NCBI GenBank assembly: GCA_016872715.1
Contig: VGZD01000005.1
Span: 1-64,000 of the forward strand
Length of the DNA stretch: 64,000 bases
Direction of reading: 5' to 3'
DNA from: Planctomycetota bacterium
GTDB lineage: Bacteria; Planctomycetota; UBA1135; GCA-002686595
The translations under genes were made by a program, and so were the position numbers. The first letter of the stretch is position 1. Each line of letters opens with the position of its first letter. Below the pieces are notes generated by a model. The model was not told the origin of the DNA, searched no databases, and saw only the letters and a list, made by a program, of their open reading frames with translations. Positions 27,067-36,040 of this stretch are shown one piece after another.

Positions 27067-28251
27067 ATGCGCACCCGCACCTTCCTCGCCCTGCTGCTCC
27101 TCGTCGGCGTCGGCCTCGCGCCCGACGCGCTGGCCCAAGGTCGGCGCGGCGGCGGACGCGGCGGCGGACGCGGCGGCGCGCGCGCGGGCGGACGCAACGC
27201 TGGCGGCTCCGGAGTGTTCGGGCCCGCCAAGAACCTGATCGGCGGCACCCTGCCCTCCGCGCCGCCGCTCGGAGCGAACCTCAGCGCGCCCGCGGCAGTC
27301 TCAACCGGCCCCAAGGGCGCGACTCTGGCCGCCGGCGAAAAGCGCTTCCTCGACCTCGTGGCCGAGATCGACAGGAAGCTCGCCGAGTCCGAGCGCGCGC
27401 AAGCCCAACTCGCGCCGACGCCGCAGGCGAGCGCTCTCACGTTGCCCGCGGGCGTCGAGCCCGGGACGCAGGCGTGGCGCAACCTGCAGCGCCCCGTGTT
27501 CCAAGGCATCGACTACGACGAATCGGGCTGGCTCTCGTACCGCGAGATGCGCGACGCAATCGACGTCGACCGCCGCGAGTTCGCGCTCTACGACCGCGAC
27601 CACGACGGCGGCGTGACGTCGCGCGAGTTCATGGTGCGCTACGACGAGCTCGTCGAGCGCAGCGGCGTGTTCCCGCTGCCGCGCCCGCGAAGGGAACCGA
27701 CGCTCGACGAGCCGCGCACGGCCGAAGCGCTGCGGCAGGCCTTCGACGCCGACGCGGACGGTGCGCTCGACCTGCGCGAACTCGCCGCGATGGTCGCCGA
27801 GGGCGACTCGAACGATCCCGAGGCCGACGCGGCGGCGCTCCTGCGCGCGGCCGACGCCGATGGCGATGCTCGCCTCGCGGGCCTCGAGCTGCTCGAGCTC
27901 GCGCGCGTCCAGCTCCACGCGCGCAGCCCGCTCGCAACCGGCGGCGGCGGAGCTCTTGCCAAGCGGACGCTCGAGGAGCTCTTCGGCCGTGTCGAGGAAC
28001 GCCCCGCGAGCGCGTCCAACGTGGAACTGCCGCCGTGGATTCCAGGTCCCGTCCCCCACTTCCGCCGCCTCGACCTCGACAGCGACGGAGTGATCTCCGC
28101 GGACGACCTGCGACGGCTGCAGGGCTCCGCCAGCGTCGGCACGCGCACGGGCGCCGTGCTCGCCGCGCTCGACCTCAACGAGGACGGGGTGATCGACGCA
28201 CGCGAGTTCGCCGCCGCCCTCGCCACGCCACCGCGCGCGCGACCGCAGTAG
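27067..28251 (+). CDS. secreted EF-hand protein with six calcium-loop motifs
   Basis: 394 aa. Signal peptide (TFLALLLLVGVGLAPDALA) followed by a Gly/Arg-rich segment (GRRGGGRGGGRGGARAGGR). Then come EF-hand loops DYDESGWLSYREM, DRDHDGGVTSREF, DADADGALDLREL, DADGDARLAGLEL, DLDSDGVISADDL and DLNEDGVIDAREF. Each has Asp at loop positions 1 and 3 and mostly Gly at 6; the fourth loop is less canonical. Such proteins are common in planctomycetes as exported calcium binders of unknown role. The start is 64 nt after lon; co-transcription is possible but not shown. Confidence 0.88.
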   Translation: MRTRTFLALLLLVGVGLAPDALAQGRRGGGRGGGRGGARAGGRNAGGSGVFGPAKNLIGGTLPSAPPLGANLSAPAAVSTGPKGATLAAGEKRFLDLVAEIDRKLAESERAQAQLAPTPQASALTLPAGVEPGTQAWRNLQRPVFQGIDYDESGWLSYREMRDAIDVDRREFALYDRDHDGGVTSREFMVRYDELVERSGVFPLPRPRREPTLDEPRTAEALRQAFDADADGALDLRELAAMVAEGDSNDPEADAAALLRAADADGDARLAGLELLELARVQLHARSPLATGGGGALAKRTLEELFGRVEERPASASNVELPPWIPGPVPHFRRLDLDSDGVISADDLRRLQGSASVGTRTGAVLAALDLNEDGVIDAREFAAALATPPRARPQ

Positions 28252-28300
28252 CGTCCGCGCGAGCATCGAAGGCCCACGTCGCGCCGCTCGGCAGCGCGAA

Positions 28301-29452
28301 TCAGAGCAACGCGACGAGCGGCTCGAGGCGCGGGCCGCGCTCGGGATCCGCCACCGCGTAGCTGCCGCCGCCCTTGAGCGTGACGCCCGCGGTGCGCCCG
28401 TCGAGCCCGAGCACGTACAAGTGCAGACCGAAACTCGGCCGCCCGTCGGGACCCATCAGCGCCCCCTGCCAGCGCGCTTGGCGCTCGACCTGCCGCACCA
28501 CGCGCCGCGCGGTTTCGAGGCCCGCGTCGAGCGGTGCCGCTCCGCGCCGCAGATACTCGACCATGGTCGCGCTCGCGAGCGAGAGAATCGACGACTCTCC
28601 GCGCCCTGTCGCACCCGCGCTGCCGGCCTCGGAGTCGCAGTAGAGCCCCGCGCCGATGATCGGTGAGTCGCCGACGCGGCCGGGGATCTTCCAAGCGAGT
28701 CCGCTGGTGGTGGTCGTGCACGCGACCTCGCCGCGCACGGAGAGCGCCGAGCAGTGAATCGTGCCCCACGCGTGGTCGTAGCCCGCTCGCTCCAGCTCCG
28801 CGACATCGCGCAAGGTGCGCCCCAGTCGCGCGTTGCGCTCGTCCTTGGTCGGCGGGAGCCAGTCGTCGTCGTTGGAGTGCCGCTCGCGCCACTCGAGCCA
28901 CTGCTTGCGCGTCGCCTCGGTCAACAGCTCGACGTGCGGATGTCCGTGCGCGCGCGCGAACCTGTACGCGCCCTCGCCGACGAGCAGGCAGTGGTCGGTG
29001 CGCTCCATCACGAGCCGCGCGACTTCGCTCGGGTGCAGGATGTTCTCGAGGCACGCGACCGCGCCGGAGTTGTGCGTGGGTCCGTGCATGCAGGCCGCGT
29101 CGAGCTGCACGACGCCCTCCTCGTTCGGCAGGCCGCCCAGACCAACGCTGGTGTCGTCGGGGTCCGCCTCGGTCACCTTGACGACCTCGATCGCCGCATC
29201 GAGCGGATCGGCGCCCTCGACCAGTTGCTTGTAGTGCAGCTTCATGCCCGCGAGTGCGTTGGCGCTGCCGACCATCACGGGGTAGCCCTTGCGTGGCGCG
29301 GGCGCGCTCGTGGTCGGCCCGGCGGGAGCCGCAACCGGCGCCGGAGGGGCGCTCGAGGATTGGCACGCCAGCGCCGCCGCCGCCACGGCGCCTCCTCCGA
29401 GCAAGGCACGGCGATCGAGACTCGTGGGCGACGGACGTTCGTGCTGGCTCAT
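28301..29452 (-). CDS. Ntn-hydrolase: N4-glycosylasparaginase / isoaspartyl peptidase family
   Basis: 383 aa exported enzyme. The N-terminus has a twin-arginine-type signal (SLDRRALLGGGAVAAAALAC) that also ends in a lipobox-like ALAC. The mature sequence follows the asparaginase-2 fold: GLPNEEGVVQLDAACMHG, then the autoprocessing site with Thr231 in AWGTIHCSAL as predicted nucleophile, then IPGRVGDSPIIGAGLY. Precursors cleave before Thr to make alpha and beta subunits. The residues after Thr (I-H) differ from the usual TIG, so activity is likely but substrate choice is open. It lies 2 nt after the M28 peptidase gene; both act outside the cytoplasm on peptides or glycopeptides. Confidence 0.88.
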   Translation of the reverse strand: MSQHERPSPTSLDRRALLGGGAVAAAALACQSSSAPPAPVAAPAGPTTSAPAPRKGYPVMVGSANALAGMKLHYKQLVEGADPLDAAIEVVKVTEADPDDTSVGLGGLPNEEGVVQLDAACMHGPTHNSGAVACLENILHPSEVARLVMERTDHCLLVGEGAYRFARAHGHPHVELLTEATRKQWLEWRERHSNDDDWLPPTKDERNARLGRTLRDVAELERAGYDHAWGTIHCSALSVRGEVACTTTTSGLAWKIPGRVGDSPIIGAGLYCDSEAGSAGATGRGESSILSLASATMVEYLRRGAAPLDAGLETARRVVRQVERQARWQGALMGPDGRPSFGLHLYVLGLDGRTAGVTLKGGGSYAVADPERGPRLEPLVALL

Positions 29453-29454
29453 GA

Positions 29455-31203
29455 TCACTCCTTTGTGGGTGCAGCTTTGGGAGCCGCCGCCGCGGGCGCA
29501 AGCTCCTCGGGCGGAATGCGCAGGCACTCGACGCGCAGCCACTGGCGCGCGCCGTCGGTCCACGTGCGCCACAACTGCGCGAGCTCCTCGTCGTGCGCGT
29601 CGAGCGCGGCCGCCACGCGCAGGGCGCGCTCGCGCTGGTTGGCGCGCAGGTAGCGATCGAGATCACTCGGGCGCGGGTCCGCCGCCGCGAGCGCGGTGGC
29701 GACGACCGCGACACTCATGCGGCGCAGCTCCAAGGCGTCGACGTGCTCGATGCGATCGAGGCTCGTGTGGTACGCGAAGTCGGTGAAGTGCCAGAACAGC
29801 ACGCCGGGAATGCCGCGGCCGAGAAACTCGGAGTGATCGCTGCCGCCCTCGTAGGGATGCTCGGCCGTCTCCCAACCGGGCTCGAGAGCCGCGACGTCGA
29901 GCAGCGCGCAGCGCGCGAGCACGTTGAGCCCCGACGGCGCGAGCTTCGCGGCCGAGTAGGGCCGTCCGCCCCACGCGGTGTGTTCGTCGGGAGCGAGCGG
30001 CTTGACCGCGCCCGGATCGGGCATGCGCTCGAGCAGCGGCCACGCCCCCGTGCGCTCGCGCGACTCGCCGAGCATGTCCGCCGAAATGCCCACGATCGGC
30101 TTGCGCGACGTCGCATCGAGCCACATCGAGCTCTGCGTGAACTCGTCGCCGAACAGGAACACGACCGAGCGCGACGGCGGCGCGATGGCGCTCTCGCGCA
30201 GCGCCCCTGCGAGCGCGATCGCGCCCTCGCACGTACCCGCGACTCCGCTCGCGTTGTCGCACGCGCCCGGCTCCTGCACGTGCGCGGCGATCGCCACCGC
30301 CTCGTGCGAGCGATCCGCGCCGAGCACGGTCGCGACGAGCGTGCGCAGCGCTCGCACGTCGAGCTTGACCTCCGCGCGATAGGCGATGCGCACGTGCGGA
30401 TCCTGCTCGCGCGCCGATCGAATCGCCGCGAGCGAGCGCTTGGAGATCATCGCCACGGGCAGCGTGCCGCGCAGGCCGCGGTATTGAATCGCGTCGAGGT
30501 GCCGCTCGGCACCCGAGGGATCGACATTGAACTTCGGCAGGTACGCGGAAAGCACGGCCACGGCGCCCTTCTCGCTGGCGCCGCGCAGCATTCCGCCATC
30601 GGGAGACGCGTCCGTGACGAGCACCTCGCCAGAGTCGAGTTCCTCGAGCGAGAGTGCGATGGCGCCTTCGACGTCGCACGAGGGAGCGCCCACGGGCAGC
30701 ATCACGCGATCGCGCCCCTGCGGTGTCGAGAACGAGTGCAGCACGCGCGCGCCGTTCGCCCCGCGCAGCTCGAGCTTCCCGGAGACTGGCGTCCAGGCCG
30801 GCGACACGGCGCCGCCGCGCGAGCGCATCGGCTGCTCGAGCCACTCCAGCAGGAGCCCTTCGCTCGCGCCGAATCCCGCCGCGCGCAGGTCCGCTTCGAC
30901 TCGTCCCAGCGTGGCCTCGAAACCGTCGTTCGCCGGAGCGCGGTAGAAGCCGTCGATGAACTGCGCACGCTCGAAGGCGCGCTCGCAATCGAAGCGTTCG
31001 TGCAGCGCTCCGACGAAGCGCGCCGTACCTTCGCGCCCCTCGACCACCGCCGGGCCGCGGTGCGACGCGCCCGCACTCGGCGCGTCCTCGGGGCCGAGCA
31101 GCACCGCTTCGTCGATGCCTCGCGGCAGCGCCGACCCGGCCGAGCAGCCGAGCCCGACGAGCGAGAGCGCGCAGCCCAGCCCGAGATCTCGCGCGCGGAA
31201 CAT
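29455..31203 (-). CDS. M28-family zinc aminopeptidase lipoprotein
   Basis: 582 aa. Lipobox LVGLGC at Cys20 predicts lipid anchoring after export. The C-terminal half is an M28 catalytic domain: His308 (AAHVQEPGACDNASG) and Asp316 as zinc ligands, Glu354 in FGDEFTQ near the catalytic base position, Asp376 in ADMLGES and His479 in YHTSLDRI. The first 300 residues include a PA-like insertion. The usual HxDS reads HVQE, a departure from the family. It probably removes N-terminal residues from peptides, together with the asparaginase-like enzyme 2 nt downstream. Confidence 0.87.
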   Translation of the reverse strand: MFRARDLGLGCALSLVGLGCSAGSALPRGIDEAVLLGPEDAPSAGASHRGPAVVEGREGTARFVGALHERFDCERAFERAQFIDGFYRAPANDGFEATLGRVEADLRAAGFGASEGLLLEWLEQPMRSRGGAVSPAWTPVSGKLELRGANGARVLHSFSTPQGRDRVMLPVGAPSCDVEGAIALSLEELDSGEVLVTDASPDGGMLRGASEKGAVAVLSAYLPKFNVDPSGAERHLDAIQYRGLRGTLPVAMISKRSLAAIRSAREQDPHVRIAYRAEVKLDVRALRTLVATVLGADRSHEAVAIAAHVQEPGACDNASGVAGTCEGAIALAGALRESAIAPPSRSVVFLFGDEFTQSSMWLDATSRKPIVGISADMLGESRERTGAWPLLERMPDPGAVKPLAPDEHTAWGGRPYSAAKLAPSGLNVLARCALLDVAALEPGWETAEHPYEGGSDHSEFLGRGIPGVLFWHFTDFAYHTSLDRIEHVDALELRRMSVAVVATALAAADPRPSDLDRYLRANQRERALRVAAALDAHDEELAQLWRTWTDGARQWLRVECLRIPPEELAPAAAAPKAAPTKE

Positions 31204-31209
31204 CGTCGC

Positions 31210-32088
31210 TCAGTCTTGCACGGGTGCGACGTACGTGTCGATCAACAGGCCGAGCCGGTCGCGCGCCGACTGCGGGATGCGATCCTTGGCCGTCATGATC
31301 GCGTGGCGCAGCGCGGTGCCGCAGCCGCACGAGCGCACGGTCGGCGTGCGCGGGGCCGCCGCCATCACGAGCGCCTTCGCGTTTCCGACGTTGCGACCCA
31401 TGACCGCGACCACGGCCTCGACCGTGACCGCCTCGTGCTCCTCGTGCCAGCAGTCGTAGTCGGTGGCCATCGCGATCGTCGCGTAGCACAGCTCGGCCTC
31501 GCGCGCGAGCTTGGCTTCCTGCAGGTTGGTCATGCCGATCACGTCGGCGCCCCACGAACGGTAGAGCTTCGACTCCGCGCGCGTCGAGAACTGCGGGCCT
31601 TCCATGTTCACGTAGGTGCCGCCGTCGTGAACCCTCACGCCGATCGAGCGCGCGGCCTCGAGCGCGACGCGCCGCAGCTCCCCGCACACGGGATCGGCGA
31701 ACATCACGTGCGCGACGACGCCCTCGCTGAAGAACGTGTCGGGCCGATGGCGCGTGCGATCGATGAACTGATCGATCACGACGAAGTCACCCGGCGCGAT
31801 GTCCTCGCGCATGGACCCGACGGCGGAGAGCGAGAACACGCGCGTGACGCCGAGCTTCTTCAGGCCCCAGATGTTGGCGCGGAAGTTGATCTCGGACGGC
31901 GAGATGCGATGCCCTCGGCCGTGGCGCGGCAGGAACACCATGCGCACGCCGTCGAGCACGCCGGTCACGTAGGCATCGCTCGGAGCGCCGAACGGAGTCG
32001 CGAGCGTCACCTCGCGAACGTCCTTGAGCCCCTCGATCTCGTACAGACCCGAACCACCGATCACTCCGATCGTCTGCGCTTGCGTCAT
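31210..32088 (-). CDS. mtnP: S-methyl-5'-thioadenosine phosphorylase
   Basis: 292 aa PNP-family enzyme splitting methylthioadenosine to adenine and methylthioribose-1-phosphate in methionine salvage. IGVIGGSGLYEIEGL at the N-terminus is the phosphate loop. FLPRHGRGHRISPSEINFRA, YVNMEGPQFSTRAESKLYR and MATDYDCWHEEHEAV are diagnostic; the last includes the purine-binding Asp. Length and motifs are complete. Between truD (21 nt) and the M28 peptidase gene (6 nt) on the same strand. Confidence 0.95.
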   Translation of the reverse strand: MTQAQTIGVIGGSGLYEIEGLKDVREVTLATPFGAPSDAYVTGVLDGVRMVFLPRHGRGHRISPSEINFRANIWGLKKLGVTRVFSLSAVGSMREDIAPGDFVVIDQFIDRTRHRPDTFFSEGVVAHVMFADPVCGELRRVALEAARSIGVRVHDGGTYVNMEGPQFSTRAESKLYRSWGADVIGMTNLQEAKLAREAELCYATIAMATDYDCWHEEHEAVTVEAVVAVMGRNVGNAKALVMAAAPRTPTVRSCGCGTALRHAIMTAKDRIPQSARDRLGLLIDTYVAPVQD

Positions 32089-32109
32089 CGCACACTCCGT
32101 GGGGTTGTT

Positions 32110-33633
32110 CTAGCGGGGTCGGCGGGGAGCGCGCGGCGGCGGGCCGTCGAAGCCGCGCTCGGGACCGCGCGGCGGGCCGCGGCGCTCGCCCCACGGCGGG
32201 GGGCCGCCCTCGTCACGGCCGAAGCGGCGCGGCGGGCCGTCGCGATCTTCGCGCTCGAAGCGGCGCGGGGGGCCGTCGCGATCGTCGCGCGGTCCACGGC
32301 GCGGCGGCGGGCCGTCGAAGCGGCGCGCGGGGCCGCGCGGCGCGCGCTCGGCGCGCCCGCCGACGCGCGGGCCACGACTCGCTCCGCCTCGCTCGAGCGG
32401 TCCACCGCCGTCGTCGGCGTGCGCCGCTCCCTGCGCCTCGGCGAGCGACTGCGGCGCTCGGCCGGGCACCTCGAACAGCCGGCGCGCGACGAGCGTCGCA
32501 TAGGCGCCGCGGGGAAGTTCGAAGCGCACGCCGACCATGGCCGCGCCGCGGTGGTGCGGATCGCTCTTGGGCGGTCGCACGCGCAAGTGCGCGGGATGGA
32601 CGAACAGCGCTCGATCCTCGCCCTTGAGCGCCATGCCGCTCACACCTTGGATGTTGAACTCGCTCGGCGCGAGCGCTTCGAGCGCGAGCACGTCGGCGAG
32701 CAGTCCGCGCTGCACGGGATCGATCACGTCGTCGAGGAACGGACCGGGCAGGCGGAAGGTGGCGTCGGGAGCGACCGGCATCAGCTCGCGCTCCGACGGG
32801 TAGATCAGCGGCCCTTCCTCGCTCTCGATCACGACGCGCTTCTCGACGCTCACGTGCTCGCGCACGAAGTCGGCCACCGCGCGGTTCCACACGTGCGACT
32901 GATAGGCGTACAGGTGGATCAGGCGCACGCGCGACGCGATGTGAAAAAAAGCTCCGGCGAAGTCGTCGGCGTGTCGGCGCAGGTGCTCGAACACGGAGTG
33001 GTGCGCGCCGAGCTTGCCCGCGATGTCGCGGCAGGCCGGCCAGTCGCCCCAGTTTTCCCACAGCGCTTGCTTGAGCACCTTGCTGCGCGGATCGTCGTGC
33101 AGGGAGCGCGCCGCGACGAGCATCTTGAGCGCGCGCTCGGGGTTGCCCTTCATCAAGTCGAGCGCGATCCAGCCCTGTCCGTGGCGCAGGTTGCCGAAGC
33201 GCTGCTCGTCGAAGTAGTTGATCACGCCCTGCTTGCGGACGCGCGCGAGGTTCGTGCGCATGGCCGCGAGTTCCTCGGTGTGCAGGTCGCGCACCACCAG
33301 TTCGAACGCATTGCCCGTGCTGTCCTTCGAATCGAGTTCCTTGGCCGCGAAGCCGACGGTCTCGATCTTCACGTCGCTGCCCGCCGCGCTGACCTCCGGC
33401 CCGTGGCGGATCGACATGTACTGGGTCGTCACGCCTTGGCGGTCTTTCAGTCCGCACATGGCGATCTCGCCAGCGCCCCGACCGGCCTCGACCGCGAGCA
33501 CCTCGGCTGCCTCGAGCGAAGTCAGCTTGCGCTTGATCACGCGGTAGATGCGGAACTCGCCCTTGTGCTGCAACACGTCCGGCGCGAGCAGCTCGCGCAC
33601 GCGGAAGTCGGCCGGCCTGGATTTCAGCTTCAT
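32110..33633 (-). CDS. truD: tRNA pseudouridine(13) synthase TruD with arginine/glycine-rich C-terminal tail
   Basis: 507 aa. Residues 1 to about 385 form a TruD enzyme: the catalytic Asp64 lies in MCGLKDRQG, and NYFDEQRFGN and YQSHVWNRAVA follow. The remaining ~115 residues are an unusual disordered tail with repeats such as RDGPPRRF and RGPPRG, rich in Arg, Gly, Pro and Asp, resembling RGG-box RNA-binding tails. TruD modifies U13 of tRNA-Glu; the tail may increase RNA binding (inference). The ATG at 33633 overlaps the stop of the Rlu-type gene by 4 nt, so two pseudouridine synthases are translationally coupled. Confidence 0.92.
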   Translation of the reverse strand: MKLKSRPADFRVRELLAPDVLQHKGEFRIYRVIKRKLTSLEAAEVLAVEAGRGAGEIAMCGLKDRQGVTTQYMSIRHGPEVSAAGSDVKIETVGFAAKELDSKDSTGNAFELVVRDLHTEELAAMRTNLARVRKQGVINYFDEQRFGNLRHGQGWIALDLMKGNPERALKMLVAARSLHDDPRSKVLKQALWENWGDWPACRDIAGKLGAHHSVFEHLRRHADDFAGAFFHIASRVRLIHLYAYQSHVWNRAVADFVREHVSVEKRVVIESEEGPLIYPSERELMPVAPDATFRLPGPFLDDVIDPVQRGLLADVLALEALAPSEFNIQGVSGMALKGEDRALFVHPAHLRVRPPKSDPHHRGAAMVGVRFELPRGAYATLVARRLFEVPGRAPQSLAEAQGAAHADDGGGPLERGGASRGPRVGGRAERAPRGPARRFDGPPPRRGPRDDRDGPPRRFEREDRDGPPRRFGRDEGGPPPWGERRGPPRGPERGFDGPPPRAPRRPR

Positions 33634-34634
33634 CGACGCGGAGGCCTCACCTTGGAGAGTTGCTTGAGCGCCCGCGCGAAATCGCGCGGGATCGGCGCCT
33701 CGACGCGCAGGTTCACGCCCGGCTCGGCGACGGAGGGAAACTCGAGGCTCTGGGCGTGCAGAGTGAGCCGCTCGATCAGCGGAGTCTCGACCTGTCCGGG
33801 CTTCTTGCGATAGCCGCTCTTGAGCTCGGAGAGCAGGAGCGATCGGCGGCGCCCGTAGAGTGGATCGACCGCCAAGGGAAAGCCCTTGGCCGAGAGATGG
33901 ACGCGGATTTGGTGCGTGCGGCCCGTGCGCGGCTCGCACTCGAGCAGCGTGTAGCCGCGGAAGCGCTGCACGACGCGCACGAGCGTCAGCGCTTCCTTGC
34001 CGTCGCGGCGCGCGCACATCTGTCCGGTGCGCTTGGGATCCTGCGCGAGCGCGAGCCGAATCTCCTCGACCTCGCCCTCATCGAGCGGGTGCTCGCCCTC
34101 GACCAACGCGAGATAGCGCTTTTGGACTCGCGCTTCCTCGAAGGCGGCTCCGAGCACGCGTTCGGCATCCACGGTTTTCGCGAGCACCAGCGCGCCCGAG
34201 GTGTCGCGATCGAGCCGGTGCACGAGCCGCGGGCGGAACGCCTCTCGACCCGTGGCGGCCGCGCGGGCCTCGATCATCTCCTGCACGGTGACGACGAGGT
34301 TCGCTCGGTGGTCGTCCCAGCGGTCGGGCTCCACCGCGAGCCCGGCGGGCTTGAGCACCGCGAGCACATGCTCGTCCTCGAACAAGAACGGGATCTCGCC
34401 CTCGAACGCGTCGACCTCGCTCGTCTGCGGAAGCTCGTCGTCCTCCACGTCGACGATCACGACTTCGTTGTCGCGCAAGCGATGGCCGGGATGGGCCGGT
34501 TGTCCGTTGACGTTGATGCGTCCCACGCGCACGAGCTGCCGCAGGTGGCGCTTGTGCACGCCCGGATAGAGTCGGCTCAGGAACTCGTCGAGCTCCATGC
34601 CGATCTGTTCGGGCAGCACGGTGTAGGGTTGCAT
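33630..34634 (-). CDS. RluA/RluD-family pseudouridine synthase
   Basis: 334 aa. An N-terminal S4 RNA-binding domain (HKRHLRQLVRVGRINVNG) is followed by a PSI catalytic domain with HRLDRDTSG (catalytic Asp142), QKRYLALVEG and RTGRTHQIRVHL. The family makes pseudouridines in 23S rRNA or tRNA; which site cannot be told from sequence. The ATG at 34634 was chosen because upstream codons are Pro/Arg-rich with no motif. Its stop overlaps truD. Confidence 0.92.
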   Translation of the reverse strand: MQPYTVLPEQIGMELDEFLSRLYPGVHKRHLRQLVRVGRINVNGQPAHPGHRLRDNEVVIVDVEDDELPQTSEVDAFEGEIPFLFEDEHVLAVLKPAGLAVEPDRWDDHRANLVVTVQEMIEARAAATGREAFRPRLVHRLDRDTSGALVLAKTVDAERVLGAAFEEARVQKRYLALVEGEHPLDEGEVEEIRLALAQDPKRTGQMCARRDGKEALTLVRVVQRFRGYTLLECEPRTGRTHQIRVHLSAKGFPLAVDPLYGRRRSLLLSELKSGYRKKPGQVETPLIERLTLHAQSLEFPSVAEPGVNLRVEAPIPRDFARALKQLSKVRPPRR

Positions 34635-34690
34635 GGCGTCGACGGGGCTCGGCGGATTGGGTCGCGGGGGCGGACCGAGCGAGGAGGGGC

Positions 34691-35281
34691 TCAGCGCGCA
34701 GCGCTGCGCGGGCGCTCGTAGCACTCGCGCTTGAGGGCGCCGACGTAGGGCAAGTTGCGGTAGTGGCCCGCGAAATCGAGGCCGTAGCCGACCACGAACA
34801 GGTCGTCGACCTCGAACACTCGGAAGTCCGACTGAAAGGGCACGGCGCGCCGAGCGGGCTTGTCGAGGAACACGCAGGAACGAACCTCGGCGGCGCCCCG
34901 CTCGTGCATCTCGCCCACGAGCCTCGAGAGGGTCTTGCCCGTGTCGAGGATGTCGTCGACGAGCAGCAGGTTGCGCCCGGCGATTTCGCTCTCGGCCGGG
35001 AAGAAGTTCAGGGCGAGCCGACCGGACTGCGTGCCGTCGCCGTAGCTCGACGCGCTGACGAAGGCGAGTTCCAAGGGGATCGGAATGCGCCGAATCAGGT
35101 CGGAGGCGAAGATGCAGCTGCCTTTGAGCACGCTGACGACCGTGAACGGTCGGCCCGCATAGGCCGCGGTCACCTCCGCGGCCACGCGGTCGGTGCCCGC
35201 GCGGATCTCCGCCTCATTGAAAAGGATGCGTTCAACGTCGTGGTCCACGGCTGCGTCTCGAACCCCTGCGCCGCGGCCCAT
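34691..35281 (-). CDS. hpt: hypoxanthine phosphoribosyltransferase
   Basis: 196-aa purine-salvage enzyme converting hypoxanthine or guanine plus PRPP to the nucleotide. SVLKGSCIFASDLIRR carries the Leu-Lys cis-peptide region. LLLVDDILDTGKTL is the PRPP-binding loop. FLDKPARR and VGYGLDFAGHYRNLPYVG complete the family pattern. The ATG at 35281 is followed by a slightly long N-terminus; a shorter start is possible. First gene of the minus-strand run to 28301, and divergent from the small coiled-coil gene across 357 nt. Confidence 0.95.
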   Translation of the reverse strand: MGRGAGVRDAAVDHDVERILFNEAEIRAGTDRVAAEVTAAYAGRPFTVVSVLKGSCIFASDLIRRIPIPLELAFVSASSYGDGTQSGRLALNFFPAESEIAGRNLLLVDDILDTGKTLSRLVGEMHERGAAEVRSCVFLDKPARRAVPFQSDFRVFEVDDLFVVGYGLDFAGHYRNLPYVGALKRECYERPRSAAR

Positions 35282-35638
35282 CGGAGCCTGAACCGACCGC
35301 GCTCGGGCCTCACAGGGTACGGGCAAGTCCGCTCGGCGGCAACCGCGCCCGCACGCTCACCGAGAGTTCGACCGACGGGGTGCGCCAACCTACGCAGGGT
35401 GCTAGGATTGGTCGGCGAGCAGCGAGGCAACTCCTCGCGCCGCGAAGACCCGGAGGTCGACTTCCTCCCCATCGGGTCGCGCGAGCGCGCAGTCGGTCCC
35501 CGACGCAAGACACGCTCTTGGGCTTGGCCTCGCGCGAGGGTTCGATGCGTGCTTTCCCCACGCATCTCGACGCTCGAACGCCGCTCGATCCGCTCGCTCC
35601 ACTCTCCTCCTCACGACTGCGACAGGTATTCGAAGACA
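35282..35638. other. 357-nt divergent intergenic region
   Basis: No convincing gene. It holds gctaggat at 35401-35408, the same string as the rnpB -10 region, which could drive the rightward gene from a long leader (about 225 nt). The leader contains short GC-rich inverted segments (for example gagg...cctc around 35424-35434), so a structured 5' UTR or small RNA is conceivable, but I recognise no known riboswitch. Confidence 0.5.
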
Positions 35639-35911
35639 ATGGTCCATCGACGTTCGGACGAAGAACGCATCGCCGCCCTTCAGGCCAAGATCGAGCTGCT
35701 GCGCACCAAGGCGCAAGACGCGGCTCGGCCCGATCAGGCCCTGCTGCGCGAGGCCCCGAAATTCCACAAGCGCTTGCGCGAATTTGCCCAGTTGGCCCAC
35801 GACCAAGGTCGCTCGGACGTAGCCAACTCGATCGTGGCGTTCATGGCCGGCCTCGACCGCATGATTCAGGAGCTGCCCGAACCGACGCGGCGGCCACTCC
35901 TGCGGCGCTAG
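35639..35911 (+). CDS. small charged helical protein of unknown function (90 aa)
   Basis: The sequence opens MVHRRSDEERIAALQAKIEL and continues as an amphipathic, coiled-coil-prone helix (LRTKAQDAARPDQALLREA), then KRLREFAQLAHDQGRSDVAN. It has no cysteines, no signal peptide and no membrane segment, so it is probably cytoplasmic. Codon use is like its neighbours, which supports a real gene. 129 nt before the Nudix gene. Confidence 0.65.
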   Translation: MVHRRSDEERIAALQAKIELLRTKAQDAARPDQALLREAPKFHKRLREFAQLAHDQGRSDVANSIVAFMAGLDRMIQELPEPTRRPLLRR

Positions 35912-36040
35912 ACGGTTCGCGAGTCCTCGCCATTTCGCTCTCCGATCACCGGCCCGCGCGCACCTTTGCGCGCGGCGTTGGGTGCTTGGTTCGACCACGC
36001 TCGACAGCGAGTGCGAGCGACGAGCTTCGGAGACGATCCC

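Noticed and set aside
29593-33813. A 1406-codon open frame on the plus strand opposite the M28, MTA phosphorylase and TruD genes
   Set aside because: Arg/Ala/His-rich with no motif, and the opposite strand codes for clear enzymes.
35490-35560. Possible tRNA (a ggttcga-like string near 35540)
   Set aside because: No acceptor, anticodon or T stems can be paired around it.
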